From Lasioglossum baleicum (Eukaryota > Arthropoda > Insecta > Hymenoptera > Halictidae): DNA of 64,000 bases. Below are positions 11,301 to 23,100 of this stretch, one piece after another. The position numbers and the translations under genes were made by a program. The stretch's first letter is position 1. Each line of letters starts with the position of its first letter. The notes beneath the pieces are model-generated. The model worked only from the letters and a program-made list of their open reading frames with translations, was not told where the DNA came from and made no database searches. The stretch covers positions 3,410,001 through 3,474,000 of the forward strand of contig NC_134944.1 in the NCBI RefSeq assembly GCF_051020765.1. The letters are read 5' to 3'.

Positions 11301-11394
11301 ATACATACAGTAAAAGCTTCTTCGTTGTCCAAAGGCTGGGGGTTTGAGCCCGGACACTATTTTTGATTTATGACTGCGTCTAGAAATCGATTTC

Positions 11395-11709
11395 TTGCAA
11401 AATCCTGAGGTCGTAGACAAATTTTGGGACCAGATTTGAAATCAGCGTGAAAAAATCTACAGGAAATTATGTGTAGCATGTTAAAAAAAAAATTTTCCGC
11501 ACGTGGTATTGAAAAAACCGCAATTTTCTTGAAATTGTGAAAGATTAACGAATTTTCTCAAGACTATAAAACGTTCGTACCATAATCTCCCTATTTTTCC
11601 CATATTCTGCCAAGTTCCAGCTTTAATTTTAGAAAAATTTCATTGCTCTATCTCATTTCTATCGAAAGTTCTTTGATTTTGTCTCCGATTTGGACGAAAG
11701 GTCCCACTG
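11395..11709. repeat. Half copy of the Arpc3-intron Transib element
   Basis: The sequence aligns with the right half of the element at 27344-27850: the AATCCTGAGGTCGTAGACAAA stretch, the CGTGGTATTG region, TCTCCCTATTTTTCCCATATT and the terminal TCCCACTGTA. The last heptamer base is mutated (CACTGTA for CACTGTG). The left half is absent. Confidence 0.7.
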
Positions 11710-11710
11710 T

Positions 11711-14263
11711 ATGCCGTTGCGTCTCGAAGTCTCGACACGTTTAATCTCTAGGCCTTTACATATCCAAGGGATGACGAATCCGATCCGACCGGATCTTTCC
11801 GAATGGTTGTCGCGACAAGTAGAATCCCGCGGAACAGCATATGTAGATTCTTGTATCGCGGAGACACGAATCGCGATACAAGATACAAGGTAGAGACGCG
11901 AAATACGTGATACGCGCTACGGGACGAGACGGGGATAACGATGTCGTGCCGCGCCGAAGTTTGAACCGAGTGAAACCGAATCGCGTTGAACCTCGAAACA
12001 AGCGCTTACACTCCCGCGTTTAGCTCGCGTTTACCTTGTGTGTTCGCGGGCCAGTCAGACTCGTGCTTCCGAGTCGTCAGCAACGACTCGCTTCTAATCT
12101 TTGCCGATCCGGAATCTGCGACGCCTTCCAATTACTCTTCTGTACCCCGTTCGCGATCTTCCGCGGTTTCGCGTAAGTATTTCACCGTCTCGATCGACTT
12201 GATCCACGCGCAAGCTTCTGTTTTTCCCGTAGTTTTCTTATTGTTTCGAATTGAAACTGTCCCGTTCTGCTGGAAGTAAGCGGCATGTTCGTATTTCTTC
12301 GGTGACGACTTTCTCATTGGACCTAGAGCTTCCAATCTATTGTACGAGAGTAATCGCGAGGTTATCGATCATTTCCGAACTGGGATGTTTCGGAAAAATC
12401 TATCGATCGTCGCAACGTTGTGCTCGGCGATACGTCGAAAATAATCATGTCCTCGGAAGAAGCGTAAGCCGTCTGGTTTGGCGCCACTATCTGTCGTAAT
12501 TTGAAATTTTATACTAATCAACGGGTCTGCATTTTGACTCTAGATAACGCTGTGTCGGTATGTGTATTTAATTTGATTTCACATTGTGCGCAACTTGTTC
12601 GAAGATATTCAAATAAATCTTGAGACAGATCCAAGCTAGGATCGAAACGTTGATTTTGTTTGACAATTAGCAAAGTTGCTTTATAATTCGTAATAAACGA
12701 TCGAACCGTTTTGCGCCGAAAACATTTAAAAATTTATTATGTTCGAAGATGTTCGAAACGATCGGCGCGGCGTTTACTCGATGATCCGCGACCGACTGGG
12801 ATTCGAGTTCCGCGGGGGGCGCCTTCGGAATTTGGGGCGCATATGCGTTGATATGACGGTTGCGTTATTTTAGTGCGAACTGTTTGAAGGATCGCGCGAC
12901 ATACGAGTACGAGCGCAAGTACAAGTACAAATAGGTGTTACAGATAAGAAAGAATTGGCGACGAGCGGCGGGTTTTTCAGGGATCGTTACAATCTTGTTG
13001 AACGGAAATTTGTACCGAACAAACGGACAAACAGACAGACAAACAGACAGACAAACAGACAGACAAACAGACAAACAGACACACAAACAGACAGACAAAC
13101 AAACAGACAGATAGACAAACAGACAAACAAACATCAGACAAACAGACAAAAAGACAAACAGACAGACAAGAAAGCGAGCTAATAAAAACGTGGTAAAAAC
13201 AATCGCAGATGAACCGCTGCGCTGGATCGACCGATGAGCCACCTAAAAGAATAAGCAGAATAAGAATTCTCTCTCTCTCGCTCTCTTATTTTTACGTGCT
13301 CCGCGTAATGGTTTCGGGGAAGCGTCGCGGGGCCGAGGCTATTTGAGGACGTTCGAGGGTATTGAAAGGATTGTTGGTACACAACGGTCGTTTCAGATAT
13401 CGTTTCCTTTATCGTCGGCGATCGTTTGCGACGCGCTCTGCCTCCTATCGCCGGTTCATCCATTCGGCATGGTAATTGGAATCATAACGGGTGCGCCACG
13501 AGAGACGAGGCAGCTGCCGTAAATGTTGACGCAAACTCCGATATCTCGTGTTATGTCATTACGCATCGTAACACCACGCCGCGCCGCGCCGCGCCGTCCT
13601 CCTCGTAGATTCATTTTCGATGTAGCTCGTAGGTGAACGAACGTGTTCGCCGAAATTATTCGACTCCGAGATTATTTCTTGATTCACGTTCGATTCGTAA
13701 TCGGCGTCCGCCAAGATATCCTCGATAACGATGACTTGTCCCGTGATTCCGCATCGATCCATCGTAATCACGTGACATCACATCGACGATCGTATCCGAG
13801 AACGCGGCAAATTGCCTATCGCGTTCTCCAGGCAGGCTTTTTGCATTCGTCATCATTCGCATCCGATAAAAAGTTGTTGAAATTCCAAAGGATACGAGCG
13901 AGAACGCGTGACGCGCGATCCAATTATAGATCTTGACGATTCAAGAGCGTCAATCTTGATCGAACAAGGGAATTATAACTTATGTGTACATACAGATTTA
14001 CAACCTTTCCAGGTGGAATAAGAATTTCTTTCTTTTCTTCTCCCGACGACCTCTTGCACCTGTTGAAAAATTCGGATTTGATCGTCGTATCGGCCACTAT
14101 TAAATGTCATGCGGCGGGTATTCGTGTTCTCCTAAAGATTCATCTTGTACGCCGCTACGCGCGTTCGATCGATCCTCAGCAATCATAGACGCGCGACGTT
14201 CCAGTCTGGTAAATTCCATTAATATTATAATGGAGTTTGCGATCATCGTGTCGCGTTGCGCCG
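11711..14263. other. Intergenic region without a recognised gene
   Basis: Only short unconvincing open frames are seen on both strands. The only clear structure is the tetranucleotide-type repeat near 13020-13168 and a short GC repeat (CGCCG units) near 13576-13597. It lies between the tRNA and a Transib element. Confidence 0.6.
13020..13168. repeat. ACAG/ACAA microsatellite
   Basis: About 150 bp consist of interspersed ACAG and ACAA tetranucleotides (ACAGACAGACAAACAG pattern). The long open frames on both strands here are products of the repeat. Confidence 0.92.
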
Positions 14264-15166
14264 CACAGTGGGCGAGAAGCCGATCTTTTTGGAGAAAAAT
14301 CTGCCGGCAACTCAGTTTTTCATCGATACAATTGGAATTTTTTTTTAAATGATCGTGAAGGACTATATTTTGATGACGTGCTGCGCGAAAATCGTTAACT
14401 GTTACAAGAAATCAAGAATCCTATACCATAAATTTGCATGTCCCAGCTGAGTCGCCGACACTTCTTAACCCTAAACCCTAAACCGCAAAATTTTAAACTG
14501 TAGAAAAAATTTTATTAAAAATCCATGGTATAAACTAACTCCGTCAGTTCATAAGGTACTGCAACATGGAAGTGAAGTACTTGCTACATTTGAACTGCCA
14601 ATTGGTTTGTATTCAGAAGAGCCACGAGCGGCAAATAATAAAGTCTTATGGAAATCACGAGCTGAAAACTCCCGAATGTGTTGCCGCAAAAAGACAAACA
14701 TAGATATTATACGGCATATGTTATTATCATCCGATCCACTTATAAGCTCTCTAAGAATAAAGGATGGCAAGCACAAGGAAGATCTTTCTCAAGAAGCGAA
14801 AACGCTGCTGTTGTATCAATAAATTGATGGTAAGTCTCATAAGTGCCGCATGTAATTCTATTCAATTGGTGATTCTCAGGGCCAGATTTACAGTTTAAAA
14901 TTTTGCGGTTTAGGGTTTAGGGTTAAGAAGTGTCAGCAACTCAGCTGGGACATGCAAATTTATGGTATGGGCGGATGAAGTGTCGGAGTTATTGGGTTTT
15001 GTAGATAAGGATTCTTGATTTCTTCTGACAGTTAACGATTTTCGCGCAGCACGTCATCAAAGTATAGTCCTTCACGAACATTTGAAAAAAAATTCCAATT
15101 GAATCGATGAAAAACTGAGTTGTCGGCAGATTTTTCTCCAAAAAGATCGGTTTCTCGCCCACTGTG
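14264..15166. mobile_element. Transib-type element, copy with empty mariner site
   Basis: It starts CACAGTGGGCGAGAAGCC and ends GGTTTCTCGCCCACTGTG. Perfect 5-bp target duplications CGCCG lie at 14259-14263 and 15167-15171. Its inverted end regions extend for roughly 200 bp and include the GGGTTTAGGGTTAAGAAGTG segment. It is the closest relative of the 8205-10072 copy and lacks that copy's mariner insertion. Confidence 0.92.
14582..14822 (+). pseudogene. Transib transposase C-terminal remnant
   Basis: This is the same frame as at 9488-9728, with SEEPRAANNKVLWKSR, TNIDIIRHMLLSSDPLISSL and a stop at 14820-14822. The two copies differ by a few substitutions and no frameshift over about 70 residues. 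A catalytic-core region is absent, so the element depends on transposase from elsewhere. Confidence 0.55.
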
Positions 15167-15600
15167 CGCCGCGTCGGATTTCCGGAAGTCGAGGGTGTTC
15201 GAAACTAGCGGTTCATGTGCTCGTCCCGCGATTCGCGCTTTACTTTCATCCACTCTTCTCTTCGTTGCATCGGCAACAGACGATAAACACAACAAACGAT
15301 AAGAATATGTATACGCATGAATTAATATACGCGCGATAACGGGTCCACCGATACGAGGAACGAACGTAAAAATATTTCGCTGAGAATTTTGCAACAGAGA
15401 TGCTGCGCGGGCTTCTTTAAGCGTTGATCGGACGTGAATTATCGCGGAAGCGTAGTACGTAGTAGCCAAACGACGATGTAGGTAACTCTACCGGTGCTCA
15501 GCCAGAAATAAGTATGATAGATTCAGCTAATTCACGGTGTAAACAAACGCGTAGGTTCGATTCGAACCAGAGCAGAGCAGCGAAGGAATCGCACGAGATC

Positions 15601-15635
15601 GGCGCGGCGCGGCGCGGCGCGGCGCGGCGCGGCGG
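15601..15635. repeat. GGCGC pentanucleotide microsatellite
   Basis: Six to seven units of GGCGC in a row. Confidence 0.9.
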
Positions 15636-15688
15636 CATGACGCGGCACGATTCGTTCGTCGCGGTTTCTGGGCCGGAGGGGTTTACGG

Positions 15689-15695
15689 TATAAAG
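15689..15695 (+). promoter_or_regulatory. Candidate TATA box of the TINAG-like gene
   Basis: TATAAAG lies 320 nt upstream of the ATG, with the A-rich GACGACATTTAACT about 30 nt downstream as a possible start. A pyrimidine-rich tract ending TTGCAG at about 15991 could be the acceptor of a 5' UTR intron. Neither is confirmed. Confidence 0.3.
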
Positions 15696-16008
15696 ACCAA
15701 AGCGACCGAATCCGGACGACATTTAACTAGAAAAGCGTGGGGCAAGGTCCACAGTTGAAACAGTTCCAAAGGTGTCGCTCGTTGGCATCATTATCGGCCG
15801 CGGATGCCAGATGTTGCCGAATCTCCGACGTCTATCGAGCACATCTGGACGCGAACGCTGAATAAAGAATAAAGAAGCAACGAGAACCCTCGTAGAAGCG
15901 TTCGCGCGCAAAAACCACGACATTGTGTTCGTCGACGAACGAATCGCGCCGCGCCACGCGTTGTCTTCTTTTCCGTTGTTGTTGTGTTGCAGAATCGAAA
16001 CCGAAACG

Positions 16009-19000
16009 ATGGGATTCCGGCTGAGTTTAGCATGCATGGTGTTGATCAACGTCCTGTCGATCGCGAAGAGCCTGCCGGACATTTCGCAACTGCCGGCGGG
16101 GCCTTACTGCGCCGACAGATATCCGGCCGGTCGCTGCTGTACAGGTCGACAGGACGAGTGCAGCGCCCCGATCCTCGCCACCACATGCTATTGCGACGAT
16201 TTCTGCGATCGACGCGGTGAAGAGGATTGTTGTCCAGATTATTGGAGTCATTGCAAGGGAGCCGACATCCCTCCACAGCCGTCGCCGCCACCGGAGCCGG
16301 ACAGACGTTCGTAATCGACGAAACATTCTAATTAGTCCAGTCAATAAATGCTCATAAGGGGGGTGTAGAGGGAAATGGAAGGAACAGAATTTTTAACTGG
16401 AACTTTGTTTGGACTAGTTAAGAGGTAAACATACTAAAAGTCCCTACTCCTAGGAGGTGAGCGGTGAGTTTTCCGCTTACATCTTGGAAACTATGCGTCC
16501 TAGCGATAAGACCATTCTATACAAAATTAAAGCTGACAAAATGCGCCAGAAGATTGATCCGATTCAGTTTTTCGCTATCTCGCATAGTTTCCGAGATATC
16601 CGCGCTCACACTTCACTAGTTACGAAAAAGAAAATAGCCGGGTGAAATTCGCCCCCGGCGGGATTTTAATCGAGCTTGAACCATTCGATAGCCTACCTAA
16701 AAAGACCCCCTCTGACAAGTTTCATCTCATCTGTAAGGGTAGTTATTGAGAAAAATCGAAATGCCAGTTTTTCGCCCATTTTCCCTATATATTGACAATT
16801 AAAAATTCTGAAATAAATCTGACACATTTCGGATACCAAGCCACATATTAGGTATCATGTCCAGATTTTTCCGTTGCAAACTATAGTTGTAAAAAATGAC
16901 AAACACGAAATGTGTCAGATTTTTTTCAGAATTTTAATTGTCAATAAATATGGAAAATTGGCCAAAAACTGGCATTTCGATTTTTCTCAATAACTACCCT
17001 TACAGATGAGACGATAATTGTCAGAGAGGGGTAGTTTTGGGTAGGCTATCGAATGGTTCAAGCTCGATTAAAATCCCGCCGGGGGCGAATTTCACCCGGC
17101 TATTTTCTTTTTCATAATTAGTGAACTTTGAGCGCGGATATCTCGGAAACTATGCGAGATAGTGAAAAACTGAATCGGATCAATTTTATGGCACATTTTA
17201 TCAGCTGTAATTTTATATAGAATGGTCTTATCGCTAGGACGCATAGTTTCCGAGATTATAAGCGGAAAAACGGAAAAGGAGTTGGGTAGGTAAGGGTAGG
17301 TAAGTAAGAGTGGGAACTTTTAGTATCTTTACCTCCTAACCAGTCCAAACACAGACCCAAAGTTAAAAATTGTGTTCCTTCCATTTCCCTCTACAACTTT
17401 TCGTTGACTGGACTAAATCCTAATCGATCGCGTGCGGATTTTTCGAACCAGATCTTTTAACTCGATTCAATTGAACGTTTCAGGATGTTTCTTCGAAAGG
17501 AAATACTACAACTACGGGCAACAGTTCAAACGAAACTGCAACTTGTGGTAAACTATCGACTCTTTTTCCCTATACTGCCCTATACATATGTATAATCGCG
17601 CGGAGTAGTGGATACGTGGATACACAATACACATTACACGCTATACACTACACACTACAAATTACATATTACACGTACAGCTATAAAGTAGCAGTGTCCT
17701 CACGTTTACTTACTCGATGTGGTTTCAGCAATTGTACATCGGTGGGCATGCGAGCGGAAGTGGTTTGCGAGCAGAATCGGTGCTTGCAGGAACGAGATCT
17801 GATAGAGGAAATTAATCTGGAGAGTCGTAGTTTGGGCTGGAGAGCGAGAAACTACTCGGAATTTTCGGGTAGGACCCTGAGCGACGGCGTGAAGCTTCGT
17901 TTAGGTACTCTGAATCCGTCACGATCGGTAAGCGAAGAAACATCGGCGAATTTGGGGAAATGAAGAAAACGAGAGCGAATAACGCATAACGCGCGAATCT
18001 TTGAAGGTTCACAAGATGTACTCGGTTCCGCGAATCTACGAGTCGCAATCGCTGCCACGACAATTCGATGCCAGGTCCCGTTGGCCTCACTACATATCCG
18101 CCGTGAAGGATCAAGGATGGTGCGGTGCGTCGTGGGCAATTTCGAGCGCGGACGTCGCCTCCGATAGGTTTTCCATAATGAGCATGGGCGTGGAGGACGT
18201 GGAGCTGAGCCCGCAACACTTGCTCTCTTGCAACAACAGAGGCCAACGAGGCTGCGACGGTGGTCACTTGGATCGAGCTTGGATGTTCATGAGGAAGTTT
18301 GGGTAATTGTTTAGTTGAATGCCCGTTCGCAGTTCAAACAGCTCACAGCTTGTTCCTATTAGTTTGGTCGAGGAATCGTGCTACCCGTGGACAGGATCGA
18401 GCGAGCAGTGCAACCTTCGAAAGAGGACCAATTTGAGAGGCGCGGGTTGTCCTGCAGCGTCCAACCCGCTTCGTACGGAATTGTACAAGGTGGGGCCCGC
18501 GTACCGCTTGGGCAACGAGACCGACATCATGCAGGAGATCTTGACATCCGGCCCCGTGCAAGGTAAGAGGCTACGAAAAAGAGAAATGTAAGCTAGCGCT
18601 GCCAACCTTGGCCGGTTGTTTACTCGTAGCCACGCTGAGGGTCTACCAGGATTTCTTCTCGTACGAGTCGGGAGTCTACAAACGGTCAGCGTTCGCGGAG
18701 CCTTACGAGTCTGGCTATCATTCCGTAAGGATAATCGGATGGGGAGAGGAACAGTCTAGTCGTGGCTCACCGGTCAAATACTGGGTAAGTTTCGGTGGTT
18801 CGCCGAGATTCGTTTTCGTCTCGTAGTCCAGTCAACGAAAAGTTGTAGAGGGAAATGGAAGGAACACAATTTTTAACTTTGGGTCTTTGTTCAGACCTTT
18901 GAGCGCGGATATCTCGGAAACTATGCGAGATAGCGAAAAACTGAATAGAATCAATCTTATGGCATATATTGTCAGCTTTAATTTTGTATAGAATGGTCTT

Positions 19001-19407
19001 ATCGCTAGGACACATAGTTTCCGAGATATAAGCGGAAAACCGAAAAAGGGGACCTTCTACGTGCCCCCCCTGTACCTCGCTCACCACCTAGAAGTAGGGA
19101 CTTTTAGTACGTTTACCTCCTAACTAGTCCAAACAAAGACCCAAAGTTAAAAATTGTGTTTCTTCCATTTCCCTCTACACCCCCCTTATGAGCATTCATT
19201 GACTGGACTATCGGCTTGTTGTCCGTTTCCCGTTTTCTCCGTAACCTTTTGTTTCAGTTGGTGATGAACTCGTGGGGTCGGCACTGGGGCGAGGACGGTC
19301 TATTCCGCATTGAACGAGGCACCGATGAATGCGAAATCGAGTCATTCGTGTTGGCAGTGTGGGCCAAGACGGCCCTGCCTCAAGGGTCCAAAGACATTTA
19401 CGTTTAG
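16009..19407 (+). CDS. TINAG-like secreted cathepsin-B-like pseudo-protease (453 aa)
   Basis: Seven exons join in phase: 16009-16306, 17484-17547, 17729-17927, 18007-18302, 18363-18562, 18630-18784 and 19258-19407 (1362 nt). Residues 1-21 are a signal peptide. A somatomedin-B-like cysteine-rich domain spans about 34-83 (RCCTGRQDEC, TTCYCDDFC, DCCPDYWSHC). A second Cys-rich module follows (CNCTSVGM, VVCEQNRC), then a papain-fold domain from about 200. The catalytic motif reads QGWCGASWA, so the nucleophile Cys is Ser at residue 229. His383 (GYHSVRIIGWG) and Asn408 (MNSWG) remain. Ser at this position and the domain order are typical of TINAG and TINAGL1, non-enzymatic basement-membrane proteins. 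Length agrees with the family (about 460-475). The exon 1 donor (GTTCGT at 16307) is non-consensus and is the least certain junction. Confidence 0.87.
16335..17413. mobile_element. Long palindromic GTCCAGTCAA element, TINAG intron 1
   Basis: The ends are GTCCAGTCAA and TTGACTGGAC, flanked by TA (16333-16334 and 17414-17415). Most of the 1079 bp is an inverted repeat. For example, the segment with GCCGGGTGAAATTCGCCCCC near 16637 returns inverted near 17080-17100. A Tc1/mariner-like foldback is likely. Confidence 0.82.
18826..19208. mobile_element. Short GTCCAGTCAA element, TINAG intron 6
   Basis: It has the same TA-flanked ends as 16335-17413, but only 383 bp long. It shares the outer segments (AGAGGGAAATGGAAGGAACA and the ATCTCGGAAACTATGCGAGA palindrome). 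It looks like an internally deleted copy of the larger element in the same gene. Confidence 0.82.
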
Positions 19408-20111
19408 AAATCTCGATACAGATTCCATAGTCTGTGCACGAGAAACTCTACACAGCGGACAGTGCATTTACGAAATCTCTGTCGTCAATTCGTCGATCGC
19501 GAATCGCAACCATTCGATTGTTCCGCGACACGGAAGCTCGTCGAATGCATCGACAGTGGTTGCGATTCGATCGTTCCGTAGTTGCGAGTATTTTACGGTG
19601 GCGCGCGTGTACGCGTTGAAACGTTCGCGTTCGTGCGAGGTAAAGCGGTGAACCGTATGCGGAAACGTTACGCTGCGCGCAAACTATCGATACGTCCAAC
19701 GATCGAACGTTGGGAGGGAAACAGGAGCGACAACAACGTGACAATCTTTGGTGGAAAGCTTTCTCAAGCGAGATCTATTAGAAATCTTCGTTTCTTTTGT
19801 TGTTTGTTGCCGAGGAACGTTCGGATGTACTAGGCCGCTCGACGAAGACGTTGCGTGCGTCGAGCTTCGAACGTCCGACACGATAGGTCAGTTGCCACTA
19901 GGACGTCCTTATTCCTGAACAGAGAATAAGTTTGGTAAATCGGCGAACACCGTTGCCGGACGTCACCGCCGCTGCCTCCGCGCAATTGTGCGAACGCAAT
20001 TCGCTATCCGTCACCGTACTACGTAAGCAAGTACATAGTAAGTACTAGCAGAGACTGGTAAATACTACATACGTATTTACCTGCGTGTTTGAAAGTATCG
20101 TTACTTTCGAG

Positions 20112-23100
20112 TCAAACGACGACGCTGCGACGCGCGCTTCTGCAGTGCGGACTGTACACTTCCAATTTGTCCTTCGGCGTATTCATCGCGGCGTAATCGA
20201 TCGGGAAGGGAACGTTGTTGCCCCGGATAATGCAGGAATCCGTCATGCCGATGAAATGTTCACCAGGACCGAACGGACCTCGGCCGAAGAGAAAATTGGC
20301 GAATACAAGCTGATACTGCGGCCAACCCAGGGGATAATCTCCGTTCTGCGAAGGAAACAAGATGAATCTTACCGGTGCGCGCCACGTTCTCTTCCCCGTG
20401 AGCGTTTCTTCTTCGTTTTTTTTTGTACCATCGTACCGCGTGCAGAGAATAAGCCAATACGCGATGCACGATACGCGAATCGACATGTAACAACAATAAT
20501 AAGAATGATTCGAAAAGTTTACCGATGTCATAGAATTGTACGCGATATCCAGACACTTGGCGATTCTATTCATGTCGAGGCCCACGACGGATCCGTAGAA
20601 CGAGCCGAGCTCCTTCTTCGAGATGATCCCGCTGGCCGAGCCGTTGATCGCGAGGAAAAATATTCTCGGCAAAATCTTCAGCCAGAAGGGGATGTCGTTG
20701 TAGGAGGTACCGCCAGCCGGGGCGACGACTCTCGCCCACCAACGCAACCATTCGTCCAGGCTAATGCCCCTGCCATCCTCCGGCTCGTAGCGTTTCTCTT
20801 GGAGAATCAGCTCCGCCAAACCCTGCTCGGCTTCCATCAATCGCAAGTACTCGGGCCCGTTCCACGACCAATCCGCGAATCTTCGCAGTCGCTTCGCAAA
20901 AGTGGTGTGAACGTTAGCGGACACGCGCGTGCCTATCGGCGACGTCGACATTCTTATACTTACGTTCACGAAACTTATTATGTAAATACCTCCGAGAGCA
21001 TGCGAAAATCTTTTCTGTTCACGAAGCCGTCTTTGTCGTGGTCCAACAGGTACGCGAACATATGACCGAATTTGTCCCGTTGGATGGGCGCCAGGTCTTT
21101 TAAATTCCCTCCGCTGCCGCCGCCGGGACCTAGGTTGTCGTCACTGGGAAACCGGCTCACCCAAGTAGCTGTTTCGAGATCAAATCTAGTATGTACATAC
21201 AGAGTTGTACCAATTGAATTACATCGTAATTCAATTACACAATTACATAATTCAAACCTTTCAATTAAGGGGGCCTTTTCCAGCAGACGACGCTCGCGCG
21301 TGAACACTCAGACACCGCTAGACCACGTACACGTACGCGAGGATTGCAAGGGTCCGGTATTCTACTTCTAATTTCTCGATAATGCAAAGACGGGGCTTTT
21401 TACTAGTCAAAATCGCTAGATGAAAGATCAATCTAGTCCGCTGTTTGCCTCCGCATGTTGCCCGTTGGAGAGGCTAGTACGTCGGCGTGACTGCAGCGCC
21501 ATCTGACGGGCAACATGCAGCCAAATATTGCAAAACCATTGCTCGGAAACGTAAAAGAATGACTTTTTTGAGGCAAACAGCGGACTAGATTGATCTTTCA
21601 TCTAGCGATTTTGACTACTAAAAAGCCCCGTCTTTGCATTATCGAGAAATTAGAAGTGGAATCCCGGACCCTTACAATCCTCGCGTACGTATACATGGTC
21701 TAGCGGTGTGTGAGTGTACTCTAGCGATGTGTGAGTGTTCAAACGCGAGCGTCGTCTACTAAGTATTTTAATCAGATGTTTAATTGAAATACAACATAAT
21801 TGAAATACAATATAATTAAAATACAGCTCTCCAAATTGTAGCCCAGAACTTTGAAGAAGTGCGATATATTTTTTATGTTTTTCTTTCATATACTTGTTTG
21901 CTGTCTGTGCGGCACAATTTCTATTCCTCGTCCTCGTTCATAATACGTAACGCTACACAGTGGGCTGTATGCCCGATTTCAGCGTCCATAGCTAATTCAA
22001 AATTCACTCAATACTGAAACTGCTGTAACTTTGCTAAAATTTATCCAAATATGATGAAAAAACAACCATTTTTTAGGTTGAGATTTCTACTTTTTCTATT
22101 GTATACGGTTTTTTGCTGAAACGGACGTTTTGAGTGCAAAATTTGTCGATAAAAAGGAGCGTATTAGATTGTAAAGTTTGCAGCTATTTTTCAATCAAGT
22201 ACTGCGGATTACAATCAATATTTTAACGTTATTCGACTATTTTATGTACACTATCGAAAAGTGTAATCATTTACAATTAAAATATCTCTAAAATAGTTAT
22301 TACAAAGAATAATCTCCGTTATTTATAATGGTATGGAAAAATGTTACGAACAAAATTTGCACGGTTCAGAGGGGGACATGTTGTGGCACAAACATTTTCT
22401 GCGTGGGTGGAGGCATAGAGGAGATTTCAAGGTCACCTTGATTTTTTTAAACAGAATGTCCTTTTTTATACTATAGATCGATAGAGTATCAAATTCTGAG
22501 TATAAAAGTGTTCCTTCGTATGTCCTAAACCTAATAGTTAACGAGATATTATCAAAAGAAGAAAGAAAATTATTTCGATAATATCTCGTCAACTATTAGA
22601 TTTAAGACATATGGAGGTCAATACATTTTTACTCAGAATTCGATAGTCTATCGATTCATGATACAAAAAGTAGGTCTTGCGATTTTAAAAATCAAGGTGA
22701 CCTTGAAATCTCCTCTATGCCTCCACACACGCAGAAAATGTTTATGTCGCAACATGTCCCCCTCTATACCGTGCAAATTTTGTGCATAACATTTTTTCAT
22801 ATAATCACAAATAAAGGCAATATTCAAAGTGAACATATAGTTATTGCCCCACCCTGTATATTATTTAAATTTCATGTGTATACTGTTTTCTTATTCTAGT
22901 ATATATTGTGTGTTTATTATTATTATTTAGTATTTATTTAAGTTAATACGAAGATATAGCGAATGCGAACATGCAGGATATGAGAAATGCTGCGATTTTC
23001 GCGCGCGCGCGCGATGGCCATTTTTTCGTAGAGCAACTACATATAAAACTCGGAGTAGCGCGTAGTAGCAGCCTTTTTTTCTTGCATCTTAATCAGAAAA

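Noticed and set aside
13020..13168. CRISPR-like regular repeat
   Set aside because: The unit is a tetranucleotide microsatellite without unique spacers.
12865..13242. 125-residue Cys/Leu/Val-rich open frame
   Set aside because: It is generated by the ACAG/ACAA microsatellite. The antisense Gln/Thr frame has the same origin.
20085..21065. 326-residue plus-strand open frame
   Set aside because: It is antisense to exons of the EF-hand gene. The minus frame shows EF-hand motifs and splice sites, and the plus frame shows no family.
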